Source of the DNA: a virus
Virus record (IMG/VR): IMGVR_UViG_3300025312_000138
Coordinates: 1-39,357 of that record
Length of the DNA: 39,357 nt
Reading direction: 5' to 3' (one strand)
In this document: piece after piece, positions 23,931 to 30,261 of the stretch
Position numbering within the stretch: the stretch's first letter is position 1
How the letters are laid out: each line of letters opens with the position of its first letter
Position numbers and translations under genes: made by a program
The notes under the pieces: model-generated
Databases searched by the model: none
Told to the model about the DNA's origin: nothing
What the model saw: only the letters and a program-made list of their open reading frames with translations

Positions 23931-24068
23931 ATGAAGCTAACAGATTTTCAAGCTCTATCAAAAAAAGAAGCATTCAAGTTAGTGGAGTCGAAGATCAAGT
24001 TATCACCTAAGATCACTCCCCTTGACAGATTGTCAAGGATAGTGTATAATAAACTAATAGAAGGTTAA
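23931..24068 (+). CDS. Tiny basic helical protein overlapping a promoter
   Basis: A 45-residue frame (begins MKLTDFQALSKKEAFKLVES), helical and basic, with an AGGTG site. Its 3' half contains the perfect TTGACA-17-TATAAT promoter and dyad, and its stop lies in the second dyad. It is therefore either a real small gene carrying a promoter or a chance frame. Start spacing of seven bases from the previous stop favours a gene. Confidence 0.45.
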   Translation: MKLTDFQALSKKEAFKLVESKIKLSPKITPLDRLSRIVYNKLIEG

Positions 24069-24080
24069 CAAGTGTTAACC
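24020..24080 (+). promoter_or_regulatory. Consensus promoter bracketed by two operator-like dyads
   Basis: Dyad 1, CCTTGACA-GAT-TGTCAAGG (24020-24038), contains the -35 hexamer TTGACA (24022-24027). After a 17-bp spacer comes TATAAT (24045-24050), start near 24057. Dyad 2, GGTTAACA-AG-TGTTAACC (24063-24080), lies at about +7 to +24. Both dyads are perfect 8-bp arms. The placement, one over -35 and one just after the start, is classic for repression. The gene at 24098 follows with AAGGGG. The binding protein is not identified in the window. Confidence 0.65.
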
Positions 24081-24097
24081 AATTAAGGGGAATAAAA

Positions 24098-24277
24098 ATG
24101 ACATTCACACACATCGAGTTATTCAGACTTAAACAGGCACAAGAGATATTGAATCGAGCATTGAAGCAAACAGTGATAGATAGTGGGATGGAAAGTGATC
24201 TAGTGTCAGCGTTAAAATCACTTCAGACTTTGATAGATGATGTCAAGGTTAAACAAGATACGATAAGGAAAGGATAA
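24098..24277 (+). CDS. Small helical protein downstream of the operator-bracketed promoter
   Basis: A 59-residue protein, two amphipathic helices (IELFRLKQAQEILNRAL and SDLVSALKSLQTLIDD) separated by 'TVIDSGMES', and a basic tail. ATG 24098 has an AAGGGG ribosome-binding site and is the first start after the regulated promoter. It could be a small regulator feeding back on the dyads, but no helix-turn-helix is clear. Confidence 0.6.
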   Translation: MTFTHIELFRLKQAQEILNRALKQTVIDSGMESDLVSALKSLQTLIDDVKVKQDTIRKG

Positions 24278-24278
24278 T

Positions 24279-24686
24279 ATGAAAAGTAAAACTGTGCAGT
24301 TTGTTTGTGTGAAGTGTAATGAACCGGTCTATAGGTTAGGGGTGAAAGTCAATTTTGGTTTAAAACTTTGTGGGTATTGTAGTAAATTAAAGAAAAAGGG
24401 TAAGGTAGTCGATCAGGATGGGCCAGTAAAGGCCACCAAGTTACCCTCAGTTGAGACTTTTCCGACTAACCCTGATAAGATAACGGTGGATGATGTATTT
24501 AAGACACCGAACCCCTCAATGAGCATACCGGAAACGGGGGATAATACTAAGGATATAGTAGAAAGGATCAATCAATACCACAGTATATTGAGCAGAGTTA
24601 TTGAATCACTTCTTGAGTTAAAACCGGATCATGATGAAACATTCTTGAGTCTGTGGACTAAGGCAAAGCAAGATTTAATAAGTTAA
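24279..24686 (+). CDS. Zinc-ribbon plus helical protein
   Basis: A 135-residue protein. C10-x2-C13 (FVCVKCNEP) and C31-x2-C34 (LCGYCSK) form an N-terminal zinc ribbon followed by a basic stretch (KLKKKGK). A Pro/Thr-rich linker (residues 45-90) leads to a C-terminal coiled helix (IVERINQYHSILSRVIESLLELK). The pattern of ribbon, linker and helix suits a nucleic-acid-binding adaptor. Function unknown. Confidence 0.65.
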   Translation: MKSKTVQFVCVKCNEPVYRLGVKVNFGLKLCGYCSKLKKKGKVVDQDGPVKATKLPSVETFPTNPDKITVDDVFKTPNPSMSIPETGDNTKDIVERINQYHSILSRVIESLLELKPDHDETFLSLWTKAKQDLIS

Positions 24687-24690
24687 ATCA

Positions 24691-24714
24691 ATTATTGTGA
24701 AAAGACACAATAAT
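24691..24714 (+). promoter_or_regulatory. 9-bp hairpin before the pseudopilin gene
   Basis: ATTATTGTG-AAAAGA-CACAATAAT forms a perfect 9-bp stem with a 6-base loop, five bases after the previous stop and five bases before the AAAAGGGG ribosome-binding site of the pseudopilin gene. It is AT-rich and has no U-run, so it is more likely a transcript-stability or translation-control hairpin, or an operator, than a terminator. Confidence 0.5.
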
Positions 24715-24728
24715 AAAAGGGGAAAACT

Positions 24729-25145
24729 ATGAAAAAGATAATAGGTATGATTAAACAACACGGGAAAGCTGTAGGTAAAATTGTGAAGGACGACAAGAAA
24801 GGATTCACAATGGTAGAATTACTGGTAGTGATTGCCGGGTTCGGGCTGATATTTGTTCTACTTGTACTCCCGGCCTTACAAGGTTTTGTGAAAGCGGAAA
24901 CAAGATTGACATTACTTTCGCTTGACATGACGCTAGCAGAATATTACGGGGATAAAAGGAACACTCCCACAACATTGAGTGTACTTGTACCTGGTTTTAT
25001 CAGTTCGGTTCCAACCGATGCCTGGGAACAGGATTTTGAGTTTACCAGACTGTCAAAAACTCAGTACACTCTATATTCAATTGGATTAGATGGGATAGAT
25101 GATTTAGGACTTGGGGATGATATTAAGAGCAAAGGATCACAATAA
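24729..25145 (+). CDS. GspG-like pseudopilin with prepilin signal
   Basis: A 138-residue protein. A basic leader of 25 residues ends in K23-K24-G25, then F26-T-M-V-E30, the prepilin peptidase site with Glu at +5, and a hydrophobic helix to about residue 50 (MVELLVVIAGFGLIFVLLVL). The C-terminal part has 'PTDAWEQDFEF' at 95-105 and 'YSIGLDGIDDLGLGDDI' at 116-132, matching the GspG signatures 'P.DPWG..Y.Y' and 'S.G.DG..G......DI' that bind calcium. Known members are periplasmic pilus subunits. This phage copy would need the host prepilin peptidase. The gene has an AAAAGGGG site. Odd: a long leader and its presence among phage early genes. Confidence 0.8.
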   Translation: MKKIIGMIKQHGKAVGKIVKDDKKGFTMVELLVVIAGFGLIFVLLVLPALQGFVKAETRLTLLSLDMTLAEYYGDKRNTPTTLSVLVPGFISSVPTDAWEQDFEFTRLSKTQYTLYSIGLDGIDDLGLGDDIKSKGSQ

Positions 25146-25154
25146 GGGTACAAA

Positions 25155-25304
25155 ATGGATATCAAACTGAAAAAAGATTTTTGTATCAAGTGCGGGTGTG
25201 AGAAGTTTGTATATCAATTCAATATAGGGATAGGATGTAGAAATATATGTGAAAAATGTATCGTAGAATTAGTGAGGGCATGGCATGACAAAAAAGAACA
25301 ATAG
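25155..25304 (+). CDS. Cys-rich zinc-binding miniprotein
   Basis: A 49-residue protein. Cysteines C10, C13, C15, C28, C32 and C35 (FCIKCGC...GCRNICEKC) suggest one or two metal sites. The C-terminus is helical and ends 'RAWHDKKEQ'. Its end overlaps the next gene. Not recognised beyond being a zinc-ribbon-type protein. Confidence 0.65.
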   Translation: MDIKLKKDFCIKCGCEKFVYQFNIGIGCRNICEKCIVELVRAWHDKKEQ

Positions 25305-25440
25305 ACAAAAGATGGAAACGTACCGGAACATCTTGACAAAAGTGGTGAAGGATGCTAATATTAAACCAATGGACACTTTAAAGCGTATAAGGAAGGATAA
25401 CTCTCTAGACAGCACAGAATGGGAAAGAAAAATAAAATGA
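25285..25440 (+). CDS. Small basic helical protein
   Basis: A 51-residue protein starting MTKKNNRQKMETYRNILTKV, basic and helical with 'NIKPMDTLKRIRKDNSLD' near the centre. It overlaps the previous gene by 20 bases and its TGA overlaps the next ATG (ATGA). Lack of Cys distinguishes it from its neighbours. A weak TTGACA-17-TAATAT lies inside it (25335-25363). Function unknown. Confidence 0.55.
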   Translation: MTKKNNRQKMETYRNILTKVVKDANIKPMDTLKRIRKDNSLDSTEWERKIK

Positions 25441-25571
25441 GAATGAAACATTGCCAACTGTGTAACGGGACATTAAACTTTTTAGGCCAACTCGGAAAAC
25501 TGTTATGGTTTAGGTGTGCAAATTGTGGAATGGATTTTTCCAGAAAGGTAAAGATAAAAAATGATATATAA
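25437..25571 (+). CDS. Zinc-ribbon miniprotein
   Basis: A 44-residue protein. 'HCQLCNGTL' (C6, C9) and 'RCANCGMDF' (C27, C30) form a clean CxxC-CxxC zinc ribbon with basic ends. It is translationally coupled to its neighbours by an ATGA overlap at the start and an 11-base overlap at the end. It is probably a nucleic-acid or protein contact module. Confidence 0.65.
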   Translation: MRMKHCQLCNGTLNFLGQLGKLLWFRCANCGMDFSRKVKIKNDI

Positions 25572-25872
25572 ACTCTATATACCAAAACAATTTAAAGGGA
25601 ATAGAGTATGCCCTAGCATGGTAGAAGATACTAACTTCAATCATATCAGGGCAGAGTTAAAAAGATTTGCTATGGGGTGGACAGAATATGATGGGAGTGG
25701 GTTTTGGGTAAACTCTGAGGGAAAAGAATTTAGTGAACCTGTCAAGGTGTTTGAGATAGTAACAGATAATAATTTAACGGATATGTTGGAATTGACATTG
25801 AAATATTTTAAATCGTGGCTTAATCAAGAGAGTATGTTCTACGTTAAAGACAATATAGGAGTGTATATTTAA
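25561..25872 (+). CDS. Small alpha-beta protein of unknown function
   Basis: A 103-residue protein. Two strands at the start ('MIYKLYIPKQF'), a helix ('NHIRAELKRFAMG'), 'WTEYDGSGFWVNSEGKEFSE', then 'PVKVFEIVT' and a long helix 'LELTLKYFKSWLNQESMFYV' and a final strand. The order is reminiscent of the DUF3574 type (G-x-G-x-W plus a later Q before a strand), but I am not sure. It overlaps the previous gene by 11 bases. Confidence 0.65.
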   Translation: MIYKLYIPKQFKGNRVCPSMVEDTNFNHIRAELKRFAMGWTEYDGSGFWVNSEGKEFSEPVKVFEIVTDNNLTDMLELTLKYFKSWLNQESMFYVKDNIGVYI

Positions 25873-25875
25873 AAA

Positions 25876-26463
25876 ATGGAAAGATTAGATAGTTTTAATA
25901 TAAAAAAGCCAAAAGGCAAACCACACTTTCATATGGGTATTCATGGGAAACGGTGTTGTGAGCATAATTTCGGGGAGGGTGGGGAGTGTTGCCACCTGAA
26001 TGGTGTTGTACACCCGTGGAATAAACTCACAGAAGAAAACTCAAACCCTAAGACACTTACTGAAACAACACTTAATCCCATCGAGGTTTTTGAGTTAACT
26101 TCTGATACTATGAATAGTAACACACTAAGTAAAGATAATACTCCTACACCACCATTACAATTGATAACATTCTCCCCGGAAGAAATAACGATAGCTCCCA
26201 TCGTACCCGTAGACATCGTGCCCGTAGACATCGTGCCCGTAGAGATACCAAAAGAATTGCCTAAGAGAAAAGAACAAAAGAGAAAAAATCCTATCATATC
26301 TAGTTATAACTCTCAATTGAAAAAAATAGTTATACTAGAGAAGAAATTAAAAACTAATCTTAGCATGGTAAGCAAGATTAAGAAAAGAGTGGAAACAGAC
26401 TTGAGAGAAAATAGGAAGATATTGACTGCTTTTGGTGGGATATTGAGAAATGAAAAAAGGTAA
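25876..26463 (+). CDS. Cys/His-rich protein with PVDIV tandem repeats
   Basis: A 195-residue protein. N-terminal residues 15-47 are rich in Cys and His (HFHMGIHGKRCCEHN, ECCHLNGVVH), a likely metal site. A Thr/Asn/Pro-rich linker includes 'PVDIVPVDIVPVEIP' (about 112-126), coded by 15-base repeats. The C-terminus is a basic coiled coil (KKIVILEKKLKTNLSM). Its last 14 bases overlap the kinase-like gene. It may be the partner or substrate of the kinase-like protein because of coupling, but no evidence beyond that exists. Confidence 0.6.
   Translation: MERLDSFNIKKPKGKPHFHMGIHGKRCCEHNFGEGGECCHLNGVVHPWNKLTEENSNPKTLTETTLNPIEVFELTSDTMNSNTLSKDNTPTPPLQLITFSPEEITIAPIVPVDIVPVDIVPVEIPKELPKRKEQKRKNPIISSYNSQLKKIVILEKKLKTNLSMVSKIKKRVETDLRENRKILTAFGGILRNEKR
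26206..26241 (+). repeat. Short tandem repeat, 15-base unit
   Basis: CCCGTAGACATCGTG occurs at 26206-26220 and 26221-26235 and partly again from 26236 (CCCGTAGAGAT). It encodes the PVDIV repeats. Length may vary between relatives by slippage. Confidence 0.8.
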
Positions 26464-26905
26464 GCTGTATAAAAGAGCAAGATATATAGGTTGTGGGGAG
26501 GAAGGCGCAGTATACCGTGTAGGGGAACATCTTGTAAAAAAGATATGGCACAAAGATGCCTTTACGGATTTTTCAGAGGAAGGAATAATTATGAGAATAA
26601 AGACAGTGGAAAAGGTAGTTAAGCAAAAAACTCCCAGGAGATTTAAAAAATATGTAACTACACCAGAATTTGTAGGATTTGATAAAATGTCAAATTATAA
26701 AGTAACAACGTATCATGAATACATAAAATCGGAGCCTGTGCCGAAAGAGATGGAAGAAATTATAAAGGAACTGGAAGATACTAATTTTGCGAAAAACATC
26801 ATAGTAGATATGCAATTAGATTTTGTTCATGATAAATACCCGACTAATACAATTTACTCGAAAGGAAAACTCTATCTGGTAGATGTAGATGTGGATATAC
26901 ATTAA
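26450..26905 (+). CDS. Miniature protein-kinase-like protein
   Basis: A 151-residue protein. Glycine-rich loop G14-C-G16-E-E-G19-A-V21-Y, then K30/K31 as the ATP-binding lysine and an acidic helix (E43/E44). In the C-terminal half are H127-D128-x4-N133 (catalytic loop, FVHDKYPTNTIY) and D145-V-D147 (LYLVDVDVD) in place of DFG. All residues for phosphotransfer are present in order, but the C-lobe is only about 80 residues, much shorter than usual (about 150-180). The spacing resembles small APH/RIO-like kinases. It overlaps the preceding gene by 14 bases. The target is unknown. Confidence 0.7.
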   Translation: MKKGKLYKRARYIGCGEEGAVYRVGEHLVKKIWHKDAFTDFSEEGIIMRIKTVEKVVKQKTPRRFKKYVTTPEFVGFDKMSNYKVTTYHEYIKSEPVPKEMEEIIKELEDTNFAKNIIVDMQLDFVHDKYPTNTIYSKGKLYLVDVDVDIH

Positions 26906-27007
26906 GAATGGTATTTCTACGTGGGTACGTTGCCCCAGGATCGATTATTTTAAAGAAGTAAGGGAAAGGTATCAAAACAGTTTTTATTTAAAGATTGGGG
27001 GACAGTA

Positions 27008-27181
27008 ATGATAATCAAATTTACTCAAATAACTGCTAACAGTAATGACTTGTTTGCAATAGATCAGTATGGAAGAATCTGGAGATTTTTGATAAATGAC
27101 CATTCGTGGAGTTTAATCTTATCACCAGTTGAAGATGAAGCTCGGTATGTTTTTAAGGAGGATTGTAATGAATTGTCCTAA
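27008..27181 (+). CDS. Small hypothetical beta-type protein
   Basis: A 57-residue frame from ATG 27008 with a GGGGGACAG ribosome-binding site. Sequence 'IIKFTQITANSNDLFAIDQY' then 'GRIWRFLINDHSWSLI' reads like one propeller-blade-like hairpin set. It overlaps the next gene's start by 14 bases. The 102 bases before it (26906-27007) hold no convincing gene. No function recognised. Confidence 0.55.
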   Translation: MIIKFTQITANSNDLFAIDQYGRIWRFLINDHSWSLILSPVEDEARYVFKEDCNELS

Positions 27182-27419
27182 ATGTAATGGGTTTTTAAAA
27201 CCTCCATATTGGCTTAAAACTAGACAAGGGAAAATATACACCATAGAGTGTGTAAATTGTGGGTGGTTTTTACATCACCCTACTTTACTGGTGATATACA
27301 AACAAGACAAAGAAGAATTACAAGATAGGGGATATGATAGCTTACTGAAAAAAATCGTAGCACCACTTATAAAGAAAGAAGATGCTACAGTGGATATTGA
27401 TAAATATATATTCATATGA
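27168..27419 (+). CDS. Zinc-ribbon protein
   Basis: An 83-residue protein. 'MNCPKCNGFLKPPYW' (C3, C6) and 'IECVNCGWFLHH' (C22, C25) make a zinc ribbon followed by a charged helical tail. ATG 27168 is chosen because of the strong AAGGAGG site seven bases upstream; a longer reading from 27129 would add 13 residues without a site. Its TGA overlaps the next ATG. Confidence 0.7.
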   Translation: MNCPKCNGFLKPPYWLKTRQGKIYTIECVNCGWFLHHPTLLVIYKQDKEELQDRGYDSLLKKIVAPLIKKEDATVDIDKYIFI

Positions 27420-27499
27420 TAATCACATTACTAATAATAGGGGTATTCTGTATAGTATATTATACTAGTATATACTACTTGATAAGGAAACATAAATAA
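27416..27499 (+). CDS. 27-residue membrane peptide
   Basis: ATG 27416 overlaps the previous stop (ATGA). The peptide is one hydrophobic helix (IITLLIIGVFCIVYYTSIYY) with a basic end (LIRKHK). Coupling and the orientation of charges suggest a single-pass inner-membrane peptide. It and the next gene are both membrane proteins, so they could act as a pair, for example in superinfection exclusion; speculative. Confidence 0.5.
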   Translation: MIITLLIIGVFCIVYYTSIYYLIRKHK

Positions 27500-27500
27500 T

Positions 27501-27665
27501 ATGTATAACAGTATAAAAGAACATATATGTATATATATATATATTAATACAGTATTAGTTATAATATTATTATATGTAATATTATTACAGTGTTACATGA
27601 TAGATAGATTCTTTATCATGGTCAAGAAAGAGTTATGGCGAAAGTTGTTCAAAAATAAATATTGA
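27501..27665 (+). CDS. Small membrane protein
   Basis: A 54-residue frame beginning MYNSIKEHICIYIYINTVLV; residues 8-32 are strongly hydrophobic (a transmembrane helix) and the C-terminus is basic (KKELWRKLFKNKY). The DNA is extremely AT-rich, with TA runs, so part of it may be compositional. It starts two bases after the previous stop. No family recognised. Confidence 0.45.
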   Translation: MYNSIKEHICIYIYINTVLVIILLYVILLQCYMIDRFFIMVKKELWRKLFKNKY

Positions 27666-27681
27666 AAATAGCCCCAAAAAC

Positions 27682-27711
27682 TTGACATTGAGGGTTTGAA
27701 TATGGTATAAT
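27682..27711 (+). promoter_or_regulatory. Promoter of the replication genes
   Basis: TTGACA (27682-27687), an 18-bp spacer, TATAAT (27706-27711), with extended -10 TGG before TATAAT. The full stretch ACTTGACATTG...ATATGGTATAATTA matches the promoters at 20777-20806 (minus) and 32094-32123. The start is predicted near 27718, giving a 45-base leader to the TTG start of the primase-helicase. Confidence 0.8.
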
Positions 27712-27762
27712 TAAGTATAATGAATATATAACACAGGATAAAGATTACTTGGAGAAAAATAA

Positions 27763-29277
27763 TTGTCAGAAAACTATATCGAAAGATACAAAAACTTCGG
27801 ATGGAAATTAATTGCATTAAGAGGTAAAATACCTATAGAAAAAAATTGGAATAATGCAATCGCATATATTCCTGGTTTCGGATATACTCCCAATGAAGGT
27901 GTGAATATAGGGATTCAAACAGGCAAGGTATCTGGAATAATTGTAGTGGATGTAGACAAATTTGATAATTGGTTTTATACTTCCCATGATCCCACTTTTC
28001 ATACACCTATAGCTAGGACGGGAAAAGGATTGCACTATTATTTTAAATACCAGGAAGGAATTAAAAATTCTGTAGGAAAAATAGCAGATGGTGTGGATGT
28101 CAGGTCAGATAATGGGTATGTAGTTGCTCCCCCATCTATCCATCCTGATACTGGTAAACCTTACTCATGGAGTATAGCACCGTGGGAATGTCCTTTGGCA
28201 GAATTTCCTAAAGAATTAATGTGGAAGTTAGAAGAACCTATTATTCACTCTCCTAAAACTTATGATATACAAATGATTGGAGAAGGAAAGAGAAATGCTT
28301 ACCTAACATCCAGAGCAGGAATAATGAGAAATAAAGGGTTCGAGTATCCTGTTATACTTGCAGCGTTGAAAGAAGAAAATTTTATGAGTTGCAATCCACC
28401 ATTATCAGAGAAAGAAGTAGAAAGTATAGCAAAAAGTGTTTCAAGATATGAACCTAGCGGGGCACAGTCAATGGTAGACGATCAGTCTCATAAGCTGACA
28501 GATGGAGCTTCGATTCCTCCCCCCGCTACCAATATTCACAAATATTCTGAGATTAAAAAGATAGATTTTCCCCCGGTGGAAGTTATACCCACAGGCATAA
28601 AAAGTTTAGATCAGTACCTTGATGGTGGGTTAGGATTAAAAGAACTGAGTCTGTTTGTAGCAGAGCAGGAAACAGGGAAGTCGACTATTGCTTGCCAGAT
28701 AGGAGCTAATGCAGTTAAGAACGGGTACAATGTTCTACACGTTTTTTATGAAGATGAACTGAAATCGGTGAAAGAAAGATATGATGGGCATAACATTGAT
28801 CCAGAAGAATCCTTGACAGATGTTTTCTTGCTCGATGCTACATATCATCCTGCTACCGTAGAAAGTATAGAAAAAAAGATCAAAGAAATAAACCCAGGGC
28901 TAGTAATTGTGGATTATTTTGCCAGGATACCATCATCAAGAGGATTGAATGAAAATAGATTTGAGTTAAGGGACACGATGATGAAACTTGGGAATCTTGC
29001 AAGGCAGAATAACTGTCATGTTATGGTTTTAGATCACGTTACTATCACCTTCAAAGATTATTCTGATAGCAAGGAACCTTGGTGCTATAAAATGCGGGAG
29101 TATAGATTATCAGAGGCGAAGATGTTTAAATTGATGGTGATTAATCTCTGTATCGGGATGATAAAAGATAAGGATGAAATGACTGTTTGGTTCACCGGAA
29201 TGAAGAATAAAAGAAGGGCTAGAAAATTATTCAAACAGCTAACTGTTGATTGGGCGAAGGGGGTATTTAATGGATAG
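27763..29277 (+). CDS. Primase-polymerase/helicase fusion
   Basis: A 504-residue protein. The N-terminal archaeo-eukaryotic primase domain has 'VVDVD' (D63, D65), 'GKGLHYYF' (H91) and 'GVDVRSDNGYVVAPPS' (D112). A PriCT-like helical linker at 172-231 (GEGKRNAYLTSRAGIMRNKG) leads to a RecA-fold helicase: Walker A 300-308 (AEQETGKST, with Ala in place of the first Gly), 'YEDEL' near 329-333, Walker B VIVD (D384) and an arginine-rich C-terminus. It would prime and unwind DNA at the fork with the polymerase. Start is TTG 27763 with GGAGA nine bases upstream; no ATG is available. Confidence 0.88.
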   Translation: MSENYIERYKNFGWKLIALRGKIPIEKNWNNAIAYIPGFGYTPNEGVNIGIQTGKVSGIIVVDVDKFDNWFYTSHDPTFHTPIARTGKGLHYYFKYQEGIKNSVGKIADGVDVRSDNGYVVAPPSIHPDTGKPYSWSIAPWECPLAEFPKELMWKLEEPIIHSPKTYDIQMIGEGKRNAYLTSRAGIMRNKGFEYPVILAALKEENFMSCNPPLSEKEVESIAKSVSRYEPSGAQSMVDDQSHKLTDGASIPPPATNIHKYSEIKKIDFPPVEVIPTGIKSLDQYLDGGLGLKELSLFVAEQETGKSTIACQIGANAVKNGYNVLHVFYEDELKSVKERYDGHNIDPEESLTDVFLLDATYHPATVESIEKKIKEINPGLVIVDYFARIPSSRGLNENRFELRDTMMKLGNLARQNNCHVMVLDHVTITFKDYSDSKEPWCYKMREYRLSEAKMFKLMVINLCIGMIKDKDEMTVWFTGMKNKRRARKLFKQLTVDWAKGVFNG

Positions 29278-29656
29278 ATTATTTTTAGAAGATTTGAAAG
29301 ATTTAGATTTGAAAGAAATATACGATCACATTCGGGATCAATGGTATTCAGATAAGAATTTTGATGCAGATATAAGAGGAAAATATGATATTCTAATAGC
29401 GTATGAGTCTGTGGGCAGTTGGGGATGTGATTCTACTGGTTTCTTTTTACTGAGAGGAAAGAAGGATAAAAAATTGTATGAAGTTCATGGCAGTCATTGT
29501 TCTTGCAATGGATTTGAAGACCAATTTGAACCCGAAGAAACTTCTCTTGAATATCTCCAATCCGATAAATTTTCTGTAGGTTTTGGAGGGTATGACAGCA
29601 ATAGCGAAGAAAATCATAAAACTATTACAGAATATATTAAGAGGTTAAAAAAATAA
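29270..29656 (+). CDS. Conserved phage protein with SHCSCNGFE motif
   Basis: A 128-residue acidic protein. Residues 'SVGSWGCDSTGFFLLRGKKD' and 'LYEVHGSHCSCNGFEDQFEP' followed by 'EETSLEYL' make up a block seen in a widespread small phage/bacterial family of unknown function. Cys and His in SHCSC suggest metal binding. ATG 29270 lies inside the end of the helicase gene with an AAGGGGGT site. Its neighbours are replication genes, so an accessory replication role is possible. Confidence 0.65.
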   Translation: MDRLFLEDLKDLDLKEIYDHIRDQWYSDKNFDADIRGKYDILIAYESVGSWGCDSTGFFLLRGKKDKKLYEVHGSHCSCNGFEDQFEPEETSLEYLQSDKFSVGFGGYDSNSEENHKTITEYIKRLKK

Positions 29657-29973
29657 TGGATAGTATAAAAGTTCACTTATCGAATAAACATAAAAAAATT
29701 GGTTATAATATGATATATAGTGGGGTATGGGAAAGAGGATTATATTGTTGGGAATTTACATCGGATATACTAGAGCCAGATAAATTTTATTACAAAACCA
29801 AGAAAAGTCTGTATAGATTATTTCTGGATAGTAGGTACGGGTATTGGATTGGGAGAAGTTTTCTAATACCTAATAGTAAAACAGAATCTCATGAAGATTG
29901 TTGGTTTTCAGTCGAAAAAGAACTTGGTGCAGTTTACTGTGAAACGCTGAAAGGGAGATTTTATTGGAAATGA
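29656..29973 (+). CDS. Hypothetical protein in the replication cluster
   Basis: A 105-residue protein rich in Tyr, Trp and Lys with mixed strands ('YNMIYSGVWERGLYCWEFT', 'YGYWIGRSFLIP', 'EDCWFSVEKELGAVYCETLK'). No motif recognised. Its ATG overlaps the previous stop and its TGA overlaps the next ATG, so it is coupled in the replication operon. Confidence 0.65.
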   Translation: MDSIKVHLSNKHKKIGYNMIYSGVWERGLYCWEFTSDILEPDKFYYKTKKSLYRLFLDSRYGYWIGRSFLIPNSKTESHEDCWFSVEKELGAVYCETLKGRFYWK

Positions 29974-30260
29974 GTAAAATAATTATAGAAATAGAAACAA
30001 TAAGATCAGGACAGCCAAGAGCGTATGCTGATAGTGTATATGAATATCTCGTTACGGTAAAAAATTATTGGGATAGCACAACAGGATTACAAGAAGGGAA
30101 TTATAAACCAAAGGAAGAAGATATTAAAGAATTAGTGCAAAGATTTGGACATAGTTTTGTAAAAAATGCTACTTGTTGGTCGGGGCCACAGTTGAAAGAA
30201 TTTAAAGAAATAGATTACAGAACATATAAACTGAAAATTGTCGAGGCTTACACGGATTAG
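29970..30260 (+). CDS. Hypothetical protein before DNA polymerase
   Basis: A 96-residue protein from ATG 29970, overlapping the previous stop as ATGA; a TTG at 29964 in frame is closer to the AGGGAGA site and would add two residues. It contains two helices and short strands ('KIIIEIETIRSG', 'EDIKELVQRFGHSFVKNATCW', 'YRTYKLKIVEAYTD'). It ends two bases before the polymerase ATG. Possibly a polymerase-associated factor; no motif supports that. Confidence 0.65.
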   Translation: MSKIIIEIETIRSGQPRAYADSVYEYLVTVKNYWDSTTGLQEGNYKPKEEDIKELVQRFGHSFVKNATCWSGPQLKEFKEIDYRTYKLKIVEAYTD

Positions 30261-30261
30261 T

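Noticed and set aside
25335-25363. Promoter TTGACA-17-TAATAT inside the gene at 25285
   Set aside because: The -10 matches only four of six and there is no nearby gene needing it; too weak to list separately.
26908-26961. 17-codon frame after the kinase-like gene
   Set aside because: No ribosome-binding site and too short to support.
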